Source of the DNA: an uncultured Oscillospiraceae bacterium | GTDB taxonomy: Bacteria; Bacillota_A; Clostridia; Oscillospirales; Oscillospiraceae | Direction of reading: 5' to 3' | NCBI GenBank assembly: GCA_900770015.1 | Contig: CAAGIU010000480.1 | Location: 1-8,100, forward strand | Length of the DNA: 8,100 nt | Part shown: piece after piece, positions 1 through 7,411 of the stretch | How positions within the stretch are numbered: position 1 is the stretch's first letter | How the letters are laid out: each line of letters opens with the position of its first letter | The notes under the pieces: model-generated | The model's input: only the letters and a program-made list of their open reading frames with translations | Told to the model about the DNA's origin: nothing | Database searches by the model: none | Made by a program: the position numbers and the translations under genes

Positions 1-78
1 AGTCAGCCTGTTCGGCTGACAGCTCTCCCAAAGGGAGAGCCAAGGGCGCTACCGCGCCAGTGCGATAAATTACAATTT
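1..78 (+). repeat. Hairpin-rich repeat, left copy (cut by window edge)
   Basis: This is the reverse complement of 7975-8052: positions 1-74 match 7979-8052 without a difference, position 75 mismatches 7978, and 76-78 match again. It contains three back-to-back stem-loops: 2-8 with 14-20 (7 bp), 22-29 with 33-40 (8 bp, loop aaa), and 45-49 with 54-58 (5 bp). An AT-rich tail (61-78) points toward the operon. No reading frame explains it. The repeat probably continues left of position 1, because the right copy is followed by gagagggt in a region that could be part of the same element. It resembles dispersed palindromic intergenic repeats seen in gut Clostridia genomes; that family assignment is from memory and is an inference. 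Confidence 0.9.
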
Positions 79-115
79 GTCTCTCTCCTGAGCAAAACCG
101 ATGTGCATATTATGC

Positions 116-153
116 AAATCCCGTGGCTGCCGAATCCGGCGGTCACGGGATTT
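116..153 (-). terminator. Putative intrinsic terminator after rsgA
   Basis: A perfect 10-bp stem (116-125 with 144-153) begins 4 bases after the rsgA stop codon. An inner 4-bp stem (129-132 with 137-140) closes on a 4-base loop. On the minus strand the GC part of the stem is followed by only TTT and then gcataat, so the U-tract is weak. On the plus strand it is followed by TTTTG, and the inner mismatches become G-U wobbles, so the stem is continuous. It can serve as a bidirectional terminator. Its position as the end of the def-rsgA transcript is inferred from location and shape. Confidence 0.65.
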
Positions 154-157
154 TGTA

Positions 158-1045
158 TCATTTCAATTCCCACTGCTTGATCTGGGCGGATTTTTCATAG
201 AGGCGCAGGTAGCTGTCGTACCGGGTTTTGCCGATCAGGCCTTCTTCCAGAGCCTGCCGCACCGCGCAGCCGGGTTCCCGGCGGTGGGAGCAGTCGGCAA
301 ACTGGCATTTGCCCACATAGGGGCCGAAGTCCGGGAAGGCGTACTGCAGATTCTCCTTCAGGATGATATCCATCTGGTCGGTATCAAAGGAGGAAAAGCC
401 CGGTGTGTCCATCACATAGGTGTCTTCGCCCAGGGTGTACAGCTCCACATGGCGGGTGGTATGGCGTCCCCGGCCCAGCTTCTCGGAGACCTCTCCGGTG
501 GCAAGCATCAGCTCCGGGCAGAGGCAGTTGAGGACGCTGGATTTGCCGATGCCGGAATTTCCGGTGAAGGCGGTGAGCTTTCCATGCAGATATTCTTTCA
601 GCGACTCCAGGCCCTCTCCGGTTTTGGCGCTGGTGAGGATCACCGGGAAGCCCGCCTTTTCATAGATGCCGCGCAGCTGCCGGGCGGAATCCAGATCGAT
701 TTTATTGATGACGATCAGGCATTGCACATTCTGGTCGCCGGCAATGGCCGCCACCCGGTCGATGAGGAACGGCTCCGTAACGGGATTGACATTGGCGGCA
801 AAGATGGCCAGCGCGTCCACATTGGCCACGGCAGGCCGGACAAAGCTGTTCTTTCGCGGGAGCACCGATTCCACCATGCCCTTGCCATGCTCCAGGGTGA
901 CCTCCACCATATCGCCGGTGAGGGGGGTGACATGCTCTTTGCGCAGGACGCCCCGGCCCCGGCAGGTAACCACCCCATCCGGCAGCTGCACGTCATAGAA
1001 TCCGCTCAGGGAACGGATGATTCGTCCGGTTTGTTTCTCAGCCAT
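158..1045 (-). CDS. rsgA: Ribosome small subunit-dependent GTPase A (RsgA/CpgA/YjeQ)
   Basis: This circularly permuted GTPase binds the 30S subunit late in assembly, checks the decoding centre and leaves on GTP hydrolysis. The 295-residue length is normal. The domains run in the expected order: an N-terminal OB-fold (about 5-65), then the GTPase motifs in permuted order, with NKID (114-117, G4), SAKTG (139-143, G5), GNSGIGKSS (162-170, P-loop), GRGRHTTRH (191-199, G2/switch I) and DTPG (213-216, G3). The C-terminal zinc site is C247, C252, H254 and C260. The ATG lies inside the last codons of prkC, an 8-base overlap. No strong Shine-Dalgarno sequence precedes it, so translation is probably coupled to prkC. 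It is the last gene before the terminator-like hairpin. In Bacillus the orthologue CpgA is a PrkC substrate, which fits the linkage. Confidence 0.97.
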   Translation of the reverse strand: MAEKQTGRIIRSLSGFYDVQLPDGVVTCRGRGVLRKEHVTPLTGDMVEVTLEHGKGMVESVLPRKNSFVRPAVANVDALAIFAANVNPVTEPFLIDRVAAIAGDQNVQCLIVINKIDLDSARQLRGIYEKAGFPVILTSAKTGEGLESLKEYLHGKLTAFTGNSGIGKSSVLNCLCPELMLATGEVSEKLGRGRHTTRHVELYTLGEDTYVMDTPGFSSFDTDQMDIILKENLQYAFPDFGPYVGKCQFADCSHRREPGCAVRQALEEGLIGKTRYDSYLRLYEKSAQIKQWELK

Positions 1046-3356
1046 TGTTCTTAAACGTCACTCTCATGGTTTGATAATAGGTTCCGTCGATGTACAGGTC
1101 ATACTCCTGGACGCCCTTGTCCGCCAGCTCCACCACAAAGGCGGTTTCGCCTGCGCGGATGGTGCCCGAGGCCACCTGCTGCTCGGGATGTCCCTGGCGT
1201 GTGATGACCAGGCCGTAATCCTGCTCCCGCTGGGGCACATTGAAGGTCACATACTCCGTGGCGGGCCGGATGGGCTCGGTGGGGACGGTGGGCGTGGTCT
1301 CGGGAGAAGCCAGAGTGCCGTCGGAAACACCCAGGAAGATTTCCTTGGAATACTCCACGGTGGTGTCGTACTCCTCGGACTGAACCGCCACCTGCCCTGC
1401 AGGCAGGCTGCTGGGGGTGGAATAGGTACTGACATTGGTAAAGCCCAGCTGATTCAGAATCCGAATGGCGGATTCCGAATCCAGCTTCAGCACATCCGGC
1501 ATCTTGCCCGACAGCTCCTCGGGACCGTCGGAGACCTCCAGAATGATGTGGGTGGTCACATCGATCATTTCATTGGCGGTCTCGGACTGGGTGACCACAT
1601 TGCCCTTGTTCTTGGTGCTGTAAACCGTGTTGACGGACACATTGTGGAAGCCCAGCTGCTCCAGAACCTGGATCGCCAGCTCCCGGCTCATGTTCAGCAC
1701 ATTGGGCATCTTCGCCAACTGCTTATCCGGGCCGGTGCTGATCCACAGCTTCACGGTCTGGCCGTCCATCAGCTCGGCATCTGCGGCAGGCTCGGTTCTT
1801 GTAACATAGCCTGCGGCGAATTCGTCGCTGGCCTCTTCCCGGATCAGGGTTTTCAGGCCCTGGCCCGTCAGGAAGGAAATGGCACGGTCCTGGGTCACGC
1901 CCACAAGATCCTCCATCAGCTTGACCTTTGGCTCCGGGCCCATGCTGATGGTCAGATAAATCTCGGTGCCTTTGTTGACCTTGCTGCCGCCCACGGGCTC
2001 CTGATGCATGATCTGGCCCATGACATAGAAGTCGTCATATTGCTGCGGCTGGAGCCGGATGACAAAATCCGGGTATCTGGCCGCGAAATCCTCGGCGTAC
2101 ATATCGCCGGTGAGATAGGGTACCTCCACCAGTTCCCGCTCCTGATTGATCAGCGCACCGTTGAAGATCGCCACCAGGAATACCACAATGGCGATCACCG
2201 CCACCACGCTGCAAGCAACCACGGCGATGGTGGCCACCCGGCTGCGCTCGGCTTCCCGGCGCTCCTCTTCCCTTCTTCGTTTCTGGGCCCGGGCCAGCGC
2301 CTCCTGGCTCCGCCGGTCCACATTCACCGGCTCCGCAGGTTCCTTTCGGACGGGCGGCTTCTGGGAGGTACTGGGTCTGTGCAGGTGCAGCATACTGCCG
2401 GTTCCGGTGCTCACCGTGCCGCCCCTGGCCTCCGCCTTTTTCTCGGCGGTGGTCTTTTTCTGGGCCGTCTCCGGCGTTTTGATGACCCTTGTGGAGTCAT
2501 CCACCAGGGTGCGGTACTGGAAGACGATGGCGGGATTCTTGCGGAATTCCTCCAGATCGTTCAATAGCTCCGTGGCTGTAACGAACCGGTCTCTGGGATC
2601 CAGCGCCATGCATTTCATGATGATCTGCTCCATGCCCACCGGGATATTGGGGTTCAGGCTGCTGGGCATGGGGGCGCCGCCGTTGATGTGCTTGATGGCA
2701 ACAGCCACGGGGGATTCTCCGTCATAGGGGGGGCGTCCCGTCATCATCTCATACATGACCACGCCCAGGGAATAGATATCGGAGCGGTTGTCCGTATAGC
2801 TTCCCTTGGCCTGCTCCGGGGAAATATAGTGCACGGAACCCAGCGCTTCCTTGGTCAGGGTGCTGCTCTTGTTCATAACCTGGGCGATGCCGAAGTCCAT
2901 GACCTTCACCGAGCCGTTTTTCAGCACCATCACGTTGTGGGGCTTGATGTCCCGGTGGACGATGCCGCGGCTGTGGGCGTGCTCCAGCCCCTTGGCGATC
3001 TGGGAGGCGAAATGCAGCGTCTCCTTCCAGTTCAGCACTCCCTTGGACTGCATATACTGCTTCAGGGAAATGCCGTCGATCAGCTCCATGACAATGTAAA
3101 AGACATTGTCGGCGGAGGAAACGTCGAAGACCTGGACGATGTTCGGGTGGCTGAGCATGGCAACGGCCTCGCCCTCCGCCCGAAAGCGGCGGCGGAATTC
3201 GTCGTCGCTGGAATATTCATCTTTCAGAATTTTTACGGCAACCAGCCGGTTCAGGCGGTGGCACAGGGCTTTGTAAACAACGGCCATGCCGCCGGTGCCG
3301 ATGACCTCCAATAGCTCATACCGGTTGTCCAGCAGCTGTCCAATATATGGATTCAT
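1038..3356 (-). CDS. prkC: PASTA-domain Ser/Thr protein kinase (PrkC/PknB/Stk family)
   Basis: This membrane kinase senses muropeptides or lipid II through extracellular PASTA domains and phosphorylates cell-wall, division and translation proteins. Of 772 residues, about 14-270 form a Hanks-type kinase: glycine loop GTGGMA (20-25), lysine K42, HRDIKPHN (134-141, catalytic D136), DFG (154-156) and SPE (179-181). The activation loop has S164, S165, T166 and T168 as likely phosphosites. All catalytic residues are present. A charged Arg/Glu-rich juxtamembrane stretch (about 350-372) leads to one transmembrane helix (about 374-398). Four PASTA repeats follow (about 411-475, 476-544, 545-613, 614-680), then a Pro/Thr-rich linker and a beta-rich, possibly Ig-like C-terminal domain (about 700-772). 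Bacillus subtilis PrkC has three PASTA repeats, so this ectodomain is longer. The phosphatase gene lies 26 bases upstream and rsgA overlaps the 3' end. Confidence 0.97.
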   Translation of the reverse strand: MNPYIGQLLDNRYELLEVIGTGGMAVVYKALCHRLNRLVAVKILKDEYSSDDEFRRRFRAEGEAVAMLSHPNIVQVFDVSSADNVFYIVMELIDGISLKQYMQSKGVLNWKETLHFASQIAKGLEHAHSRGIVHRDIKPHNVMVLKNGSVKVMDFGIAQVMNKSSTLTKEALGSVHYISPEQAKGSYTDNRSDIYSLGVVMYEMMTGRPPYDGESPVAVAIKHINGGAPMPSSLNPNIPVGMEQIIMKCMALDPRDRFVTATELLNDLEEFRKNPAIVFQYRTLVDDSTRVIKTPETAQKKTTAEKKAEARGGTVSTGTGSMLHLHRPSTSQKPPVRKEPAEPVNVDRRSQEALARAQKRRREEERREAERSRVATIAVVACSVVAVIAIVVFLVAIFNGALINQERELVEVPYLTGDMYAEDFAARYPDFVIRLQPQQYDDFYVMGQIMHQEPVGGSKVNKGTEIYLTISMGPEPKVKLMEDLVGVTQDRAISFLTGQGLKTLIREEASDEFAAGYVTRTEPAADAELMDGQTVKLWISTGPDKQLAKMPNVLNMSRELAIQVLEQLGFHNVSVNTVYSTKNKGNVVTQSETANEMIDVTTHIILEVSDGPEELSGKMPDVLKLDSESAIRILNQLGFTNVSTYSTPSSLPAGQVAVQSEEYDTTVEYSKEIFLGVSDGTLASPETTPTVPTEPIRPATEYVTFNVPQREQDYGLVITRQGHPEQQVASGTIRAGETAFVVELADKGVQEYDLYIDGTYYQTMRVTFKNNG

Positions 3357-3366
3357 ATTCAGTTGG

Positions 3367-3372
3367 CTCCTT
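3367..3372 (-). promoter_or_regulatory. Ribosome binding site of prkC
   Basis: AAGGAG on the minus strand, 10 bases before the prkC ATG. The spacing is slightly long. It lies in the short prpC-prkC gap and supports the chosen start, which gives the expected short N-terminus ahead of the kinase fold. Confidence 0.75.
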
Positions 3373-3382
3373 TCAACCGGGA

Positions 3383-4114
3383 TTACAGGCTCATGAGCAC
3401 TGCGGTCACATTGTCCGGGGAACCCCGGCTGATCGCAATGTCCAGAAGCCGCTTGCAGCAGTGCTGCTTATTGACGCCATGGGCGACCTCGAAGAGGATC
3501 TCCTGATCGTCCATCATATTGCTCAGCCCGTCACTGCAGAGCAGGACGAAATCGCCTTTGTTCATTTCCAGCCGGTACACATCGCACAAAACCATGGTTT
3601 CCGTGCCGATGGCCCGGGTGATCAGGTTCTTGCCGGGGTAATGCTTGGCCATTTCGGCGGTCAGCTCTCCCCGGTCCACCATCATCTGCACCAGGCTGTG
3701 GTCCCGGGTGACCTGGCGAATTCCATCGCCTGTAATAGCATATGCACGGCTGTCGCCCACATTCACGATGGAGACCTTTTTGCCCCGCACCAGAGCTGCC
3801 ACCAGCGTGGTGCCCATGCCCTCGAATTCCTCGAACTGCTTGGCCTGGTCATACACGGTGAAGTTGGTCAGCTTCACGGCGGATTTCAGCATCAGGTCCA
3901 CCTTGTCCCAGTCCATGTTGGGCGACCAGCTCCGCACCACCTCCTGCACAAACACATCCACCGCCAGAGAGCTGGCAATGTTGCCGGATTTGGCGCCGCC
4001 CATGCCGTCACATACCGCACACAGCATCGTATTCTTGTCCAGCTTATGCATTTCGAAGGAATCCTGGTTCATCTTCCGGACACAGCCCTTGTCCGACAAA
4101 CCCCAATACTGCAT
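3383..4114 (-). CDS. prpC: PP2C-family Ser/Thr protein phosphatase (PrpC/Stp)
   Basis: This soluble, metal-dependent phosphatase reverses phosphorylation by the PASTA kinase encoded just downstream. At 243 residues it is a minimal bacterial PP2C domain. The family motifs appear in order: RKMNQD (13-18, metal ligand D18), CDGMGG (35-40, D36), GMGTT (99-103), GDSRAY (120-125), DHS (138-140), CSDGLSNM (193-200, D195) and GSPDN (231-235, D234). The metal-binding aspartates D18, D36, D195 and D234 are all present, so it should be active. There is no signal peptide or membrane segment. The stop codon lies 26 bases before the prkC start, and the phosphatase-before-kinase order is standard in Firmicutes. 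A 45-base gap separates it from rlmN, and it has its own good ribosome binding site. Confidence 0.97.
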   Translation of the reverse strand: MQYWGLSDKGCVRKMNQDSFEMHKLDKNTMLCAVCDGMGGAKSGNIASSLAVDVFVQEVVRSWSPNMDWDKVDLMLKSAVKLTNFTVYDQAKQFEEFEGMGTTLVAALVRGKKVSIVNVGDSRAYAITGDGIRQVTRDHSLVQMMVDRGELTAEMAKHYPGKNLITRAIGTETMVLCDVYRLEMNKGDFVLLCSDGLSNMMDDQEILFEVAHGVNKQHCCKRLLDIAISRGSPDNVTAVLMSL

Positions 4115-4120
4115 GACTGT

Positions 4121-4127
4121 TCACCTC
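4121..4127 (-). promoter_or_regulatory. Ribosome binding site of prpC
   Basis: GAGGTGA on the minus strand, 6 bases before the prpC ATG, in the longest gap inside the operon (4115-4159). A small hairpin (4146-4151 with 4156-4161, 6-bp stem) overlaps the rlmN stop at the other side of this gap. It has no T-tract, and no promoter is evident there. Confidence 0.75.
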
Positions 4128-4159
4128 ATCGATCGTTTCGGGATTGAGGAAACCGTTCC

Positions 4160-5188
4160 TCAGGTATTTTCCCGGGTGTATTTTCTTCTCAGCTGCCCGC
4201 AGGAGGCATCAATGTCGCCGCCCAGGGTTCTTCTGACGGTGGCGGTGACGCCGCCTTCTTCCAGGGTTTTCTGGAAAGCAGCCACTGCCGCTCTGGTGCT
4301 GGGCTTCAGCGGGCTCTCCTCCACATGGTTCAGGGGGATCAGGTTGAAATGGGCGGGCAGGCCCTTCAGCCGTCTCAGCAGCTCCCTGGCGTTCTCCACC
4401 GAGTCGTTGACGCCGTCGATCATGGCGTACTCAAAGGAAATCCTCCGGGAGGTGGCTGCATAGTAGCGCCGGCAGGCATCCAGCAGCTCCCCGCTGGGGT
4501 AGGCCCGGTTCACCGGCATGATGGTATTGCGGATATCGTCGTTGGGCGCGTGCAGCGACACGGAAAGGGTCAGCTGCAGCTTCCGTTTCGCCAGCTCGTC
4601 GATCTTTGGCACCAGGCCGCAGGTGGACAGGCTGATATGCCGCATGGAGATATTCATGCCCTCCGGGCTGTTCACCAGCTCCAGAAAGCGCATCACATTG
4701 TCAAAATTATCCAACGGCTCTCCGATGCCCATCAGCACAATGTGGGAAATGGGCAAACCGGAATCCACCTGGGTGAAAAGCACCTCGTCCAGCATCTCAT
4801 ATGGCTCCAGCCGCCGCACCAGTCCGCCGATGGTGGAGGCGCAGAAGGCGCAGCCCATCCGGCAGCCCACCTCCGTGGAGATGCACACGGTGTTGCCGTA
4901 GTGATAGCGCATGAGAACGGTTTCCACGCAGTTGCCGTCGGACAGCTGCCAGAGGTACTTGATGGTGCCGTCCCGTTTCGACTCCTGCCTGCGCACCACC
5001 TGGGGCGCATGGATGGGGTACTGCTCCGAAAGGGTATCCCGCAGAGCCTTGGGCAGGTTCGTCATCTCGTCATAGGAACGGACGCCCTTATGCAGCCAGG
5101 TATAGACCTGTTTGGCCCGGAAGGCAGGCTGTCCCAACTCCTTGAAGAGAGCGGACAGCTCCGGCAGCGTCATGGATTTCAGGTTCAT
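4160..5188 (-). CDS. rlmN: Dual-specificity 23S rRNA/tRNA adenine-C2 methyltransferase RlmN
   Basis: This radical-SAM enzyme makes 2-methyladenosine at A2503 of 23S rRNA (E. coli numbering) and at A37 of some tRNAs, in the peptidyl-transferase exit tunnel and the anticodon loop respectively. The 342-residue length is typical. The iron-sulfur motif CRMGCAFC gives C109, C113 and C116 in CX3CX2C spacing. The SAM-binding GIGEPL follows at 154-159 (most relatives have GMGEP). The C-terminal DASCGQLRR holds C330, the expected methyl-carrying cysteine. It could be confused with the paralogue Cfr, but the operon context and overall sequence favour RlmN. Its ATG overlaps the rsmB stop as ATGA (4 bases), and a GGAGGA site lies within the last rsmB codons. 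Confidence 0.97.
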   Translation of the reverse strand: MNLKSMTLPELSALFKELGQPAFRAKQVYTWLHKGVRSYDEMTNLPKALRDTLSEQYPIHAPQVVRRQESKRDGTIKYLWQLSDGNCVETVLMRYHYGNTVCISTEVGCRMGCAFCASTIGGLVRRLEPYEMLDEVLFTQVDSGLPISHIVLMGIGEPLDNFDNVMRFLELVNSPEGMNISMRHISLSTCGLVPKIDELAKRKLQLTLSVSLHAPNDDIRNTIMPVNRAYPSGELLDACRRYYAATSRRISFEYAMIDGVNDSVENARELLRRLKGLPAHFNLIPLNHVEESPLKPSTRAAVAAFQKTLEEGGVTATVRRTLGGDIDASCGQLRRKYTRENT

Positions 5189-6498
5189 TGCTTCCTCCGC
5201 AGACGGCAGATAAAGAAGCCGTCGGTATCGTACTCACCGGGGATCAGGGTCAGCATCCCGGTGTCATTTTTGGGAAAAACCTCCGGCAGGGGCAGCGGCT
5301 CCGGGGAAAACTCCGGGTGCTCCGCCAGGAAGGCATTGACCACATCCTCATTCTCTCTGGGCAGCACCGTGCAGGTGGAATACATCAGCACCCCGCCGGG
5401 GGTCACGTGCTTTGCCTGGTTTTCCAGAATGGAACGCTGCAAGGCCGGCAGTGCTTCCAGCTCCTTCAGATTCTTATAACGGATGTCCGGCTTTTTGCGG
5501 ATGATGCCCAGGCCCGAGCAGGGCACATCGGCGATGACCGCATCAAACCGTTCCTTCCACTCCGGCACCTCTATGGAGGCGTCCCGGCACTGAGCGTTGA
5601 TGCAGCCAAGGCCCAGACGCTCTGCGCCCTTGGCAATCAGCTCCGCCTTGTGGGGATAGATGTCACAGGAAACAATGCTTCCCCTGCCCTCCATGGCGAT
5701 GGCGGCGGCAAAGCTCTTTCCCCCCGGAGCGGCACAGCAGTCCAGCACCTGCATTCCCGGCTGCAGCCCGGCGCACAGCACGCTGAGTTTCGAAGCCGGG
5801 TCCTGCACATAGAACAGCCCCTCCCGGAAGGCATCCAGATGCTCCAGGTTCCCGATCCCCGACAGGATCAGGCAGTTTTCCATCCAGCCGTGGGGGGAAG
5901 CCGTCACATTCCGGGCTTCCAGCGCCCGGGTCAGCTTATCTAAGGTGGTTTTCGTCAGATTCACCTGCACCGTGGTCTCCGGGGCGGTGTTGTCGGCAAT
6001 CAGCATCGGCTCCAGCTTCCCCTTGGGGATGCTCTTTTTCAGCAGGCTGATGAGCTCGTCCGGGTGGCTGTAGCGGTCGGCATAGGACACCGGCTCCTGC
6101 CACTGGCCCCGGGTGCGGACGGCATTACGCAGAACGCCGTTGACCAGCGCCGGAGCGTTTTTCTGTTTGCCGCAGTATTTCCGGGCCAGGGTGACGGATT
6201 CGTTCACCGCCGCGCTGTCCGGAATCTTATCCATTTCGCAAATCTGATACAGTCCCATGTGCAGAATGTCCCGCACCACGGGATGCAGCCCGGAGAGCTT
6301 CCCCGTCAGCAGCTGACGGAGGTAAAAATCCAGCCGGTTCCGGTTCTGCAGGACGCCGTAGCACAGCCGGGTGGCCAGAGCCGCGTCCCGAGCGTCCAGG
6401 CGGTCGCGCTGAATGTACTGCTTCAGCACCCCGTTGGACCAGGCGCCGGAGGTTCGGCAGGCGATCAGCGCATTCAGCGCCGTTTCCCGGGCGCCCAT
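5185..6498 (-). CDS. rsmB: 16S rRNA (cytosine(967)-C(5))-methyltransferase RsmB
   Basis: This enzyme transfers a methyl group from SAM to C5 of C967 in 16S rRNA. It has 437 residues, normal for the family. An N-terminal NusB-like RNA-binding domain (about 1-130) is followed by a Rossmann methyltransferase domain. That domain carries VLDCCAAPGGKS (251-262, SAM binding), DVPCSGLG (324-331, C327) and STC (374-376, C376). The two cysteines are the release and nucleophile pair of m5C methyltransferases. The C-terminal DGFFICRLRR signature (426-435) is intact. Its ATG shares one base with the fmt stop (TGATG), and no clear Shine-Dalgarno sequence precedes it, so translation is probably coupled to fmt. 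Many Clostridia carry a zinc protease gene between fmt and rsmB; there is no room for it here. Confidence 0.96.
   Translation of the reverse strand: MGARETALNALIACRTSGAWSNGVLKQYIQRDRLDARDAALATRLCYGVLQNRNRLDFYLRQLLTGKLSGLHPVVRDILHMGLYQICEMDKIPDSAAVNESVTLARKYCGKQKNAPALVNGVLRNAVRTRGQWQEPVSYADRYSHPDELISLLKKSIPKGKLEPMLIADNTAPETTVQVNLTKTTLDKLTRALEARNVTASPHGWMENCLILSGIGNLEHLDAFREGLFYVQDPASKLSVLCAGLQPGMQVLDCCAAPGGKSFAAAIAMEGRGSIVSCDIYPHKAELIAKGAERLGLGCINAQCRDASIEVPEWKERFDAVIADVPCSGLGIIRKKPDIRYKNLKELEALPALQRSILENQAKHVTPGGVLMYSTCTVLPRENEDVVNAFLAEHPEFSPEPLPLPEVFPKNDTGMLTLIPGEYDTDGFFICRLRRKQ
5193..5198 (-). promoter_or_regulatory. Ribosome binding site of rlmN inside rsmB
   Basis: GGAGGA on the minus strand, 4 bases before the rlmN ATG, encoded within the last codons of rsmB. 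With the ATGA stop/start overlap it allows re-initiation by ribosomes finishing rsmB. Confidence 0.8.
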
Positions 6499-7409
6499 CA
6501 GGCATCCAGCGGATGTCCCCGGAAATAGTCCGGCGCCGCCATCCGTTTTCCGCCCTCCGCCTGCAGGGAGCGGATCTCCACGGCCCCTTCGCCGCAGGCG
6601 ACGACCAGGCCGTTTTTATTCAGCTCCAGAATGCTCCCCGGCTGGCCGGAGCCGGAAACCACTCTGGTTTCATGCACTTTGAAAAGCTTGCCCTGAAGCT
6701 CCATGGTGGCCACGGGCCAGGGGTGCAGCCCCCGGACATGGTCATGCACCTGCCGGGCGGTCTTGCTCCAGTCAATGGGGCACATGGTCTTGTCCAGCAT
6801 GGGGGCATAGCACACTTCCGCGGGATTCTGGGGCGTGCCCACGATCCTCTCGCCGGAATCAAACCGGGTCAGGGTCTTGCTCAGCAGGTCCGCACCCAGC
6901 ACGGCCAGACGATCCAGCAGCTCCCCGGCGGTCTCATTTTCGCCGATGGGGGTTCTGCTCACATCGATGATGTCTCCGGCATCCATCTCCCGGCACAGGT
7001 ACATGGCCGTGACACCGGTCTCCTTCAGCCCGTCCAGCACCGCCCACTGGTAGGGCGCGGAGCCGCGGTACTTCGGCAGAATGCTGGCGTGGATATTGAT
7101 GCAACCAAAAGTGGGGATATCCAGCACCTTCTGGGGCAGAATCCGTCCATAGGCCACCACCGCGCAGACGTCGGGCTTCAGATCCCGCAGCTGCTGCACG
7201 GTTTCCTCCTCCCGGAAGTTCTCCGGCTGAAACACCGGAATATCCGCCGCCTGTGCAATCTGCTTCACGGGGGACGCTACCATTTTCATGCCCCTGCCCT
7301 TGGGCCGGTCGGGCTGGGTGTAGACACCCACCACGTCAAAGCCGTCGGCAAGGATTTTTTGCAGGCAGGTCGCCGCAATATCCGGCGTGCCCATGAACAC
7401 AACTCTCAA
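6498..7409 (-). CDS. fmt: Methionyl-tRNA formyltransferase
   Basis: This cytoplasmic enzyme uses 10-formyl-tetrahydrofolate to formylate initiator Met-tRNA, the first step of bacterial translation initiation. It has 303 residues. An N-terminal Rossmann-like formyltransferase domain (about 1-205) carries VFMGTPD (4-10), the catalytic N105 and H107 in INIHAS, the folate motif SILPKYRG (109-116) and D143 in EMDAGD. The C-terminal OB-fold tRNA-binding domain spans about 208-303. The start is TTG, chosen because the family N-terminus (M-R-hydrophobic-V-F-M-G-T-P) begins exactly there, and a GGAGGAG sits 5 bases upstream. The only nearby ATG would remove the first beta strand. The gene starts 2 bases after the def stop and overlaps rsmB by one base. 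Confidence 0.97.
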   Translation of the reverse strand: MRVVFMGTPDIAATCLQKILADGFDVVGVYTQPDRPKGRGMKMVASPVKQIAQAADIPVFQPENFREEETVQQLRDLKPDVCAVVAYGRILPQKVLDIPTFGCINIHASILPKYRGSAPYQWAVLDGLKETGVTAMYLCREMDAGDIIDVSRTPIGENETAGELLDRLAVLGADLLSKTLTRFDSGERIVGTPQNPAEVCYAPMLDKTMCPIDWSKTARQVHDHVRGLHPWPVATMELQGKLFKVHETRVVSGSGQPGSILELNKNGLVVACGEGAVEIRSLQAEGGKRMAAPDYFRGHPLDA

Positions 7410-7411
7410 AT

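Noticed and set aside
22..40. Repeat hairpin as an intrinsic terminator
   Set aside because: The 8-bp stem is perfect, but no T-tract follows on either strand, so termination is not supported by sequence.
101..1054. 317-codon plus-strand frame opposite rsgA
   Set aside because: Antisense to an intact GTPase and begins within the terminator region. No supporting features.
1017..2567. 516-codon open frame on the plus strand opposite prkC
   Set aside because: It lies entirely antisense to a kinase with complete motifs, and its His/Gly/Leu-rich product shows no recognisable domain. It is the usual by-product of GC-biased codons.
2727..2733. Run of seven G (C7 in the prkC coding strand) as a phase-variation tract
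   Set aside because: It encodes ordinary residues near P209-P210 of the kinase domain in frame, and seven bases is short for a contingency locus. Nothing else suggests switching.
4146..4161. Attenuator between rlmN and prpC
   Set aside because: The hairpin has only a 6-bp stem, overlaps the rlmN stop and has no T-tract.
4160..5188. Cfr-type antibiotic resistance methyltransferase
   Set aside because: The radical-SAM motifs are shared by Cfr and RlmN, but the housekeeping operon position and RlmN-like ends favour RlmN.
4325..5479. 384-codon plus-strand frame across rlmN and rsmB
   Set aside because: It crosses two well-supported genes on the opposite strand and has no domain or ribosome binding logic of its own.
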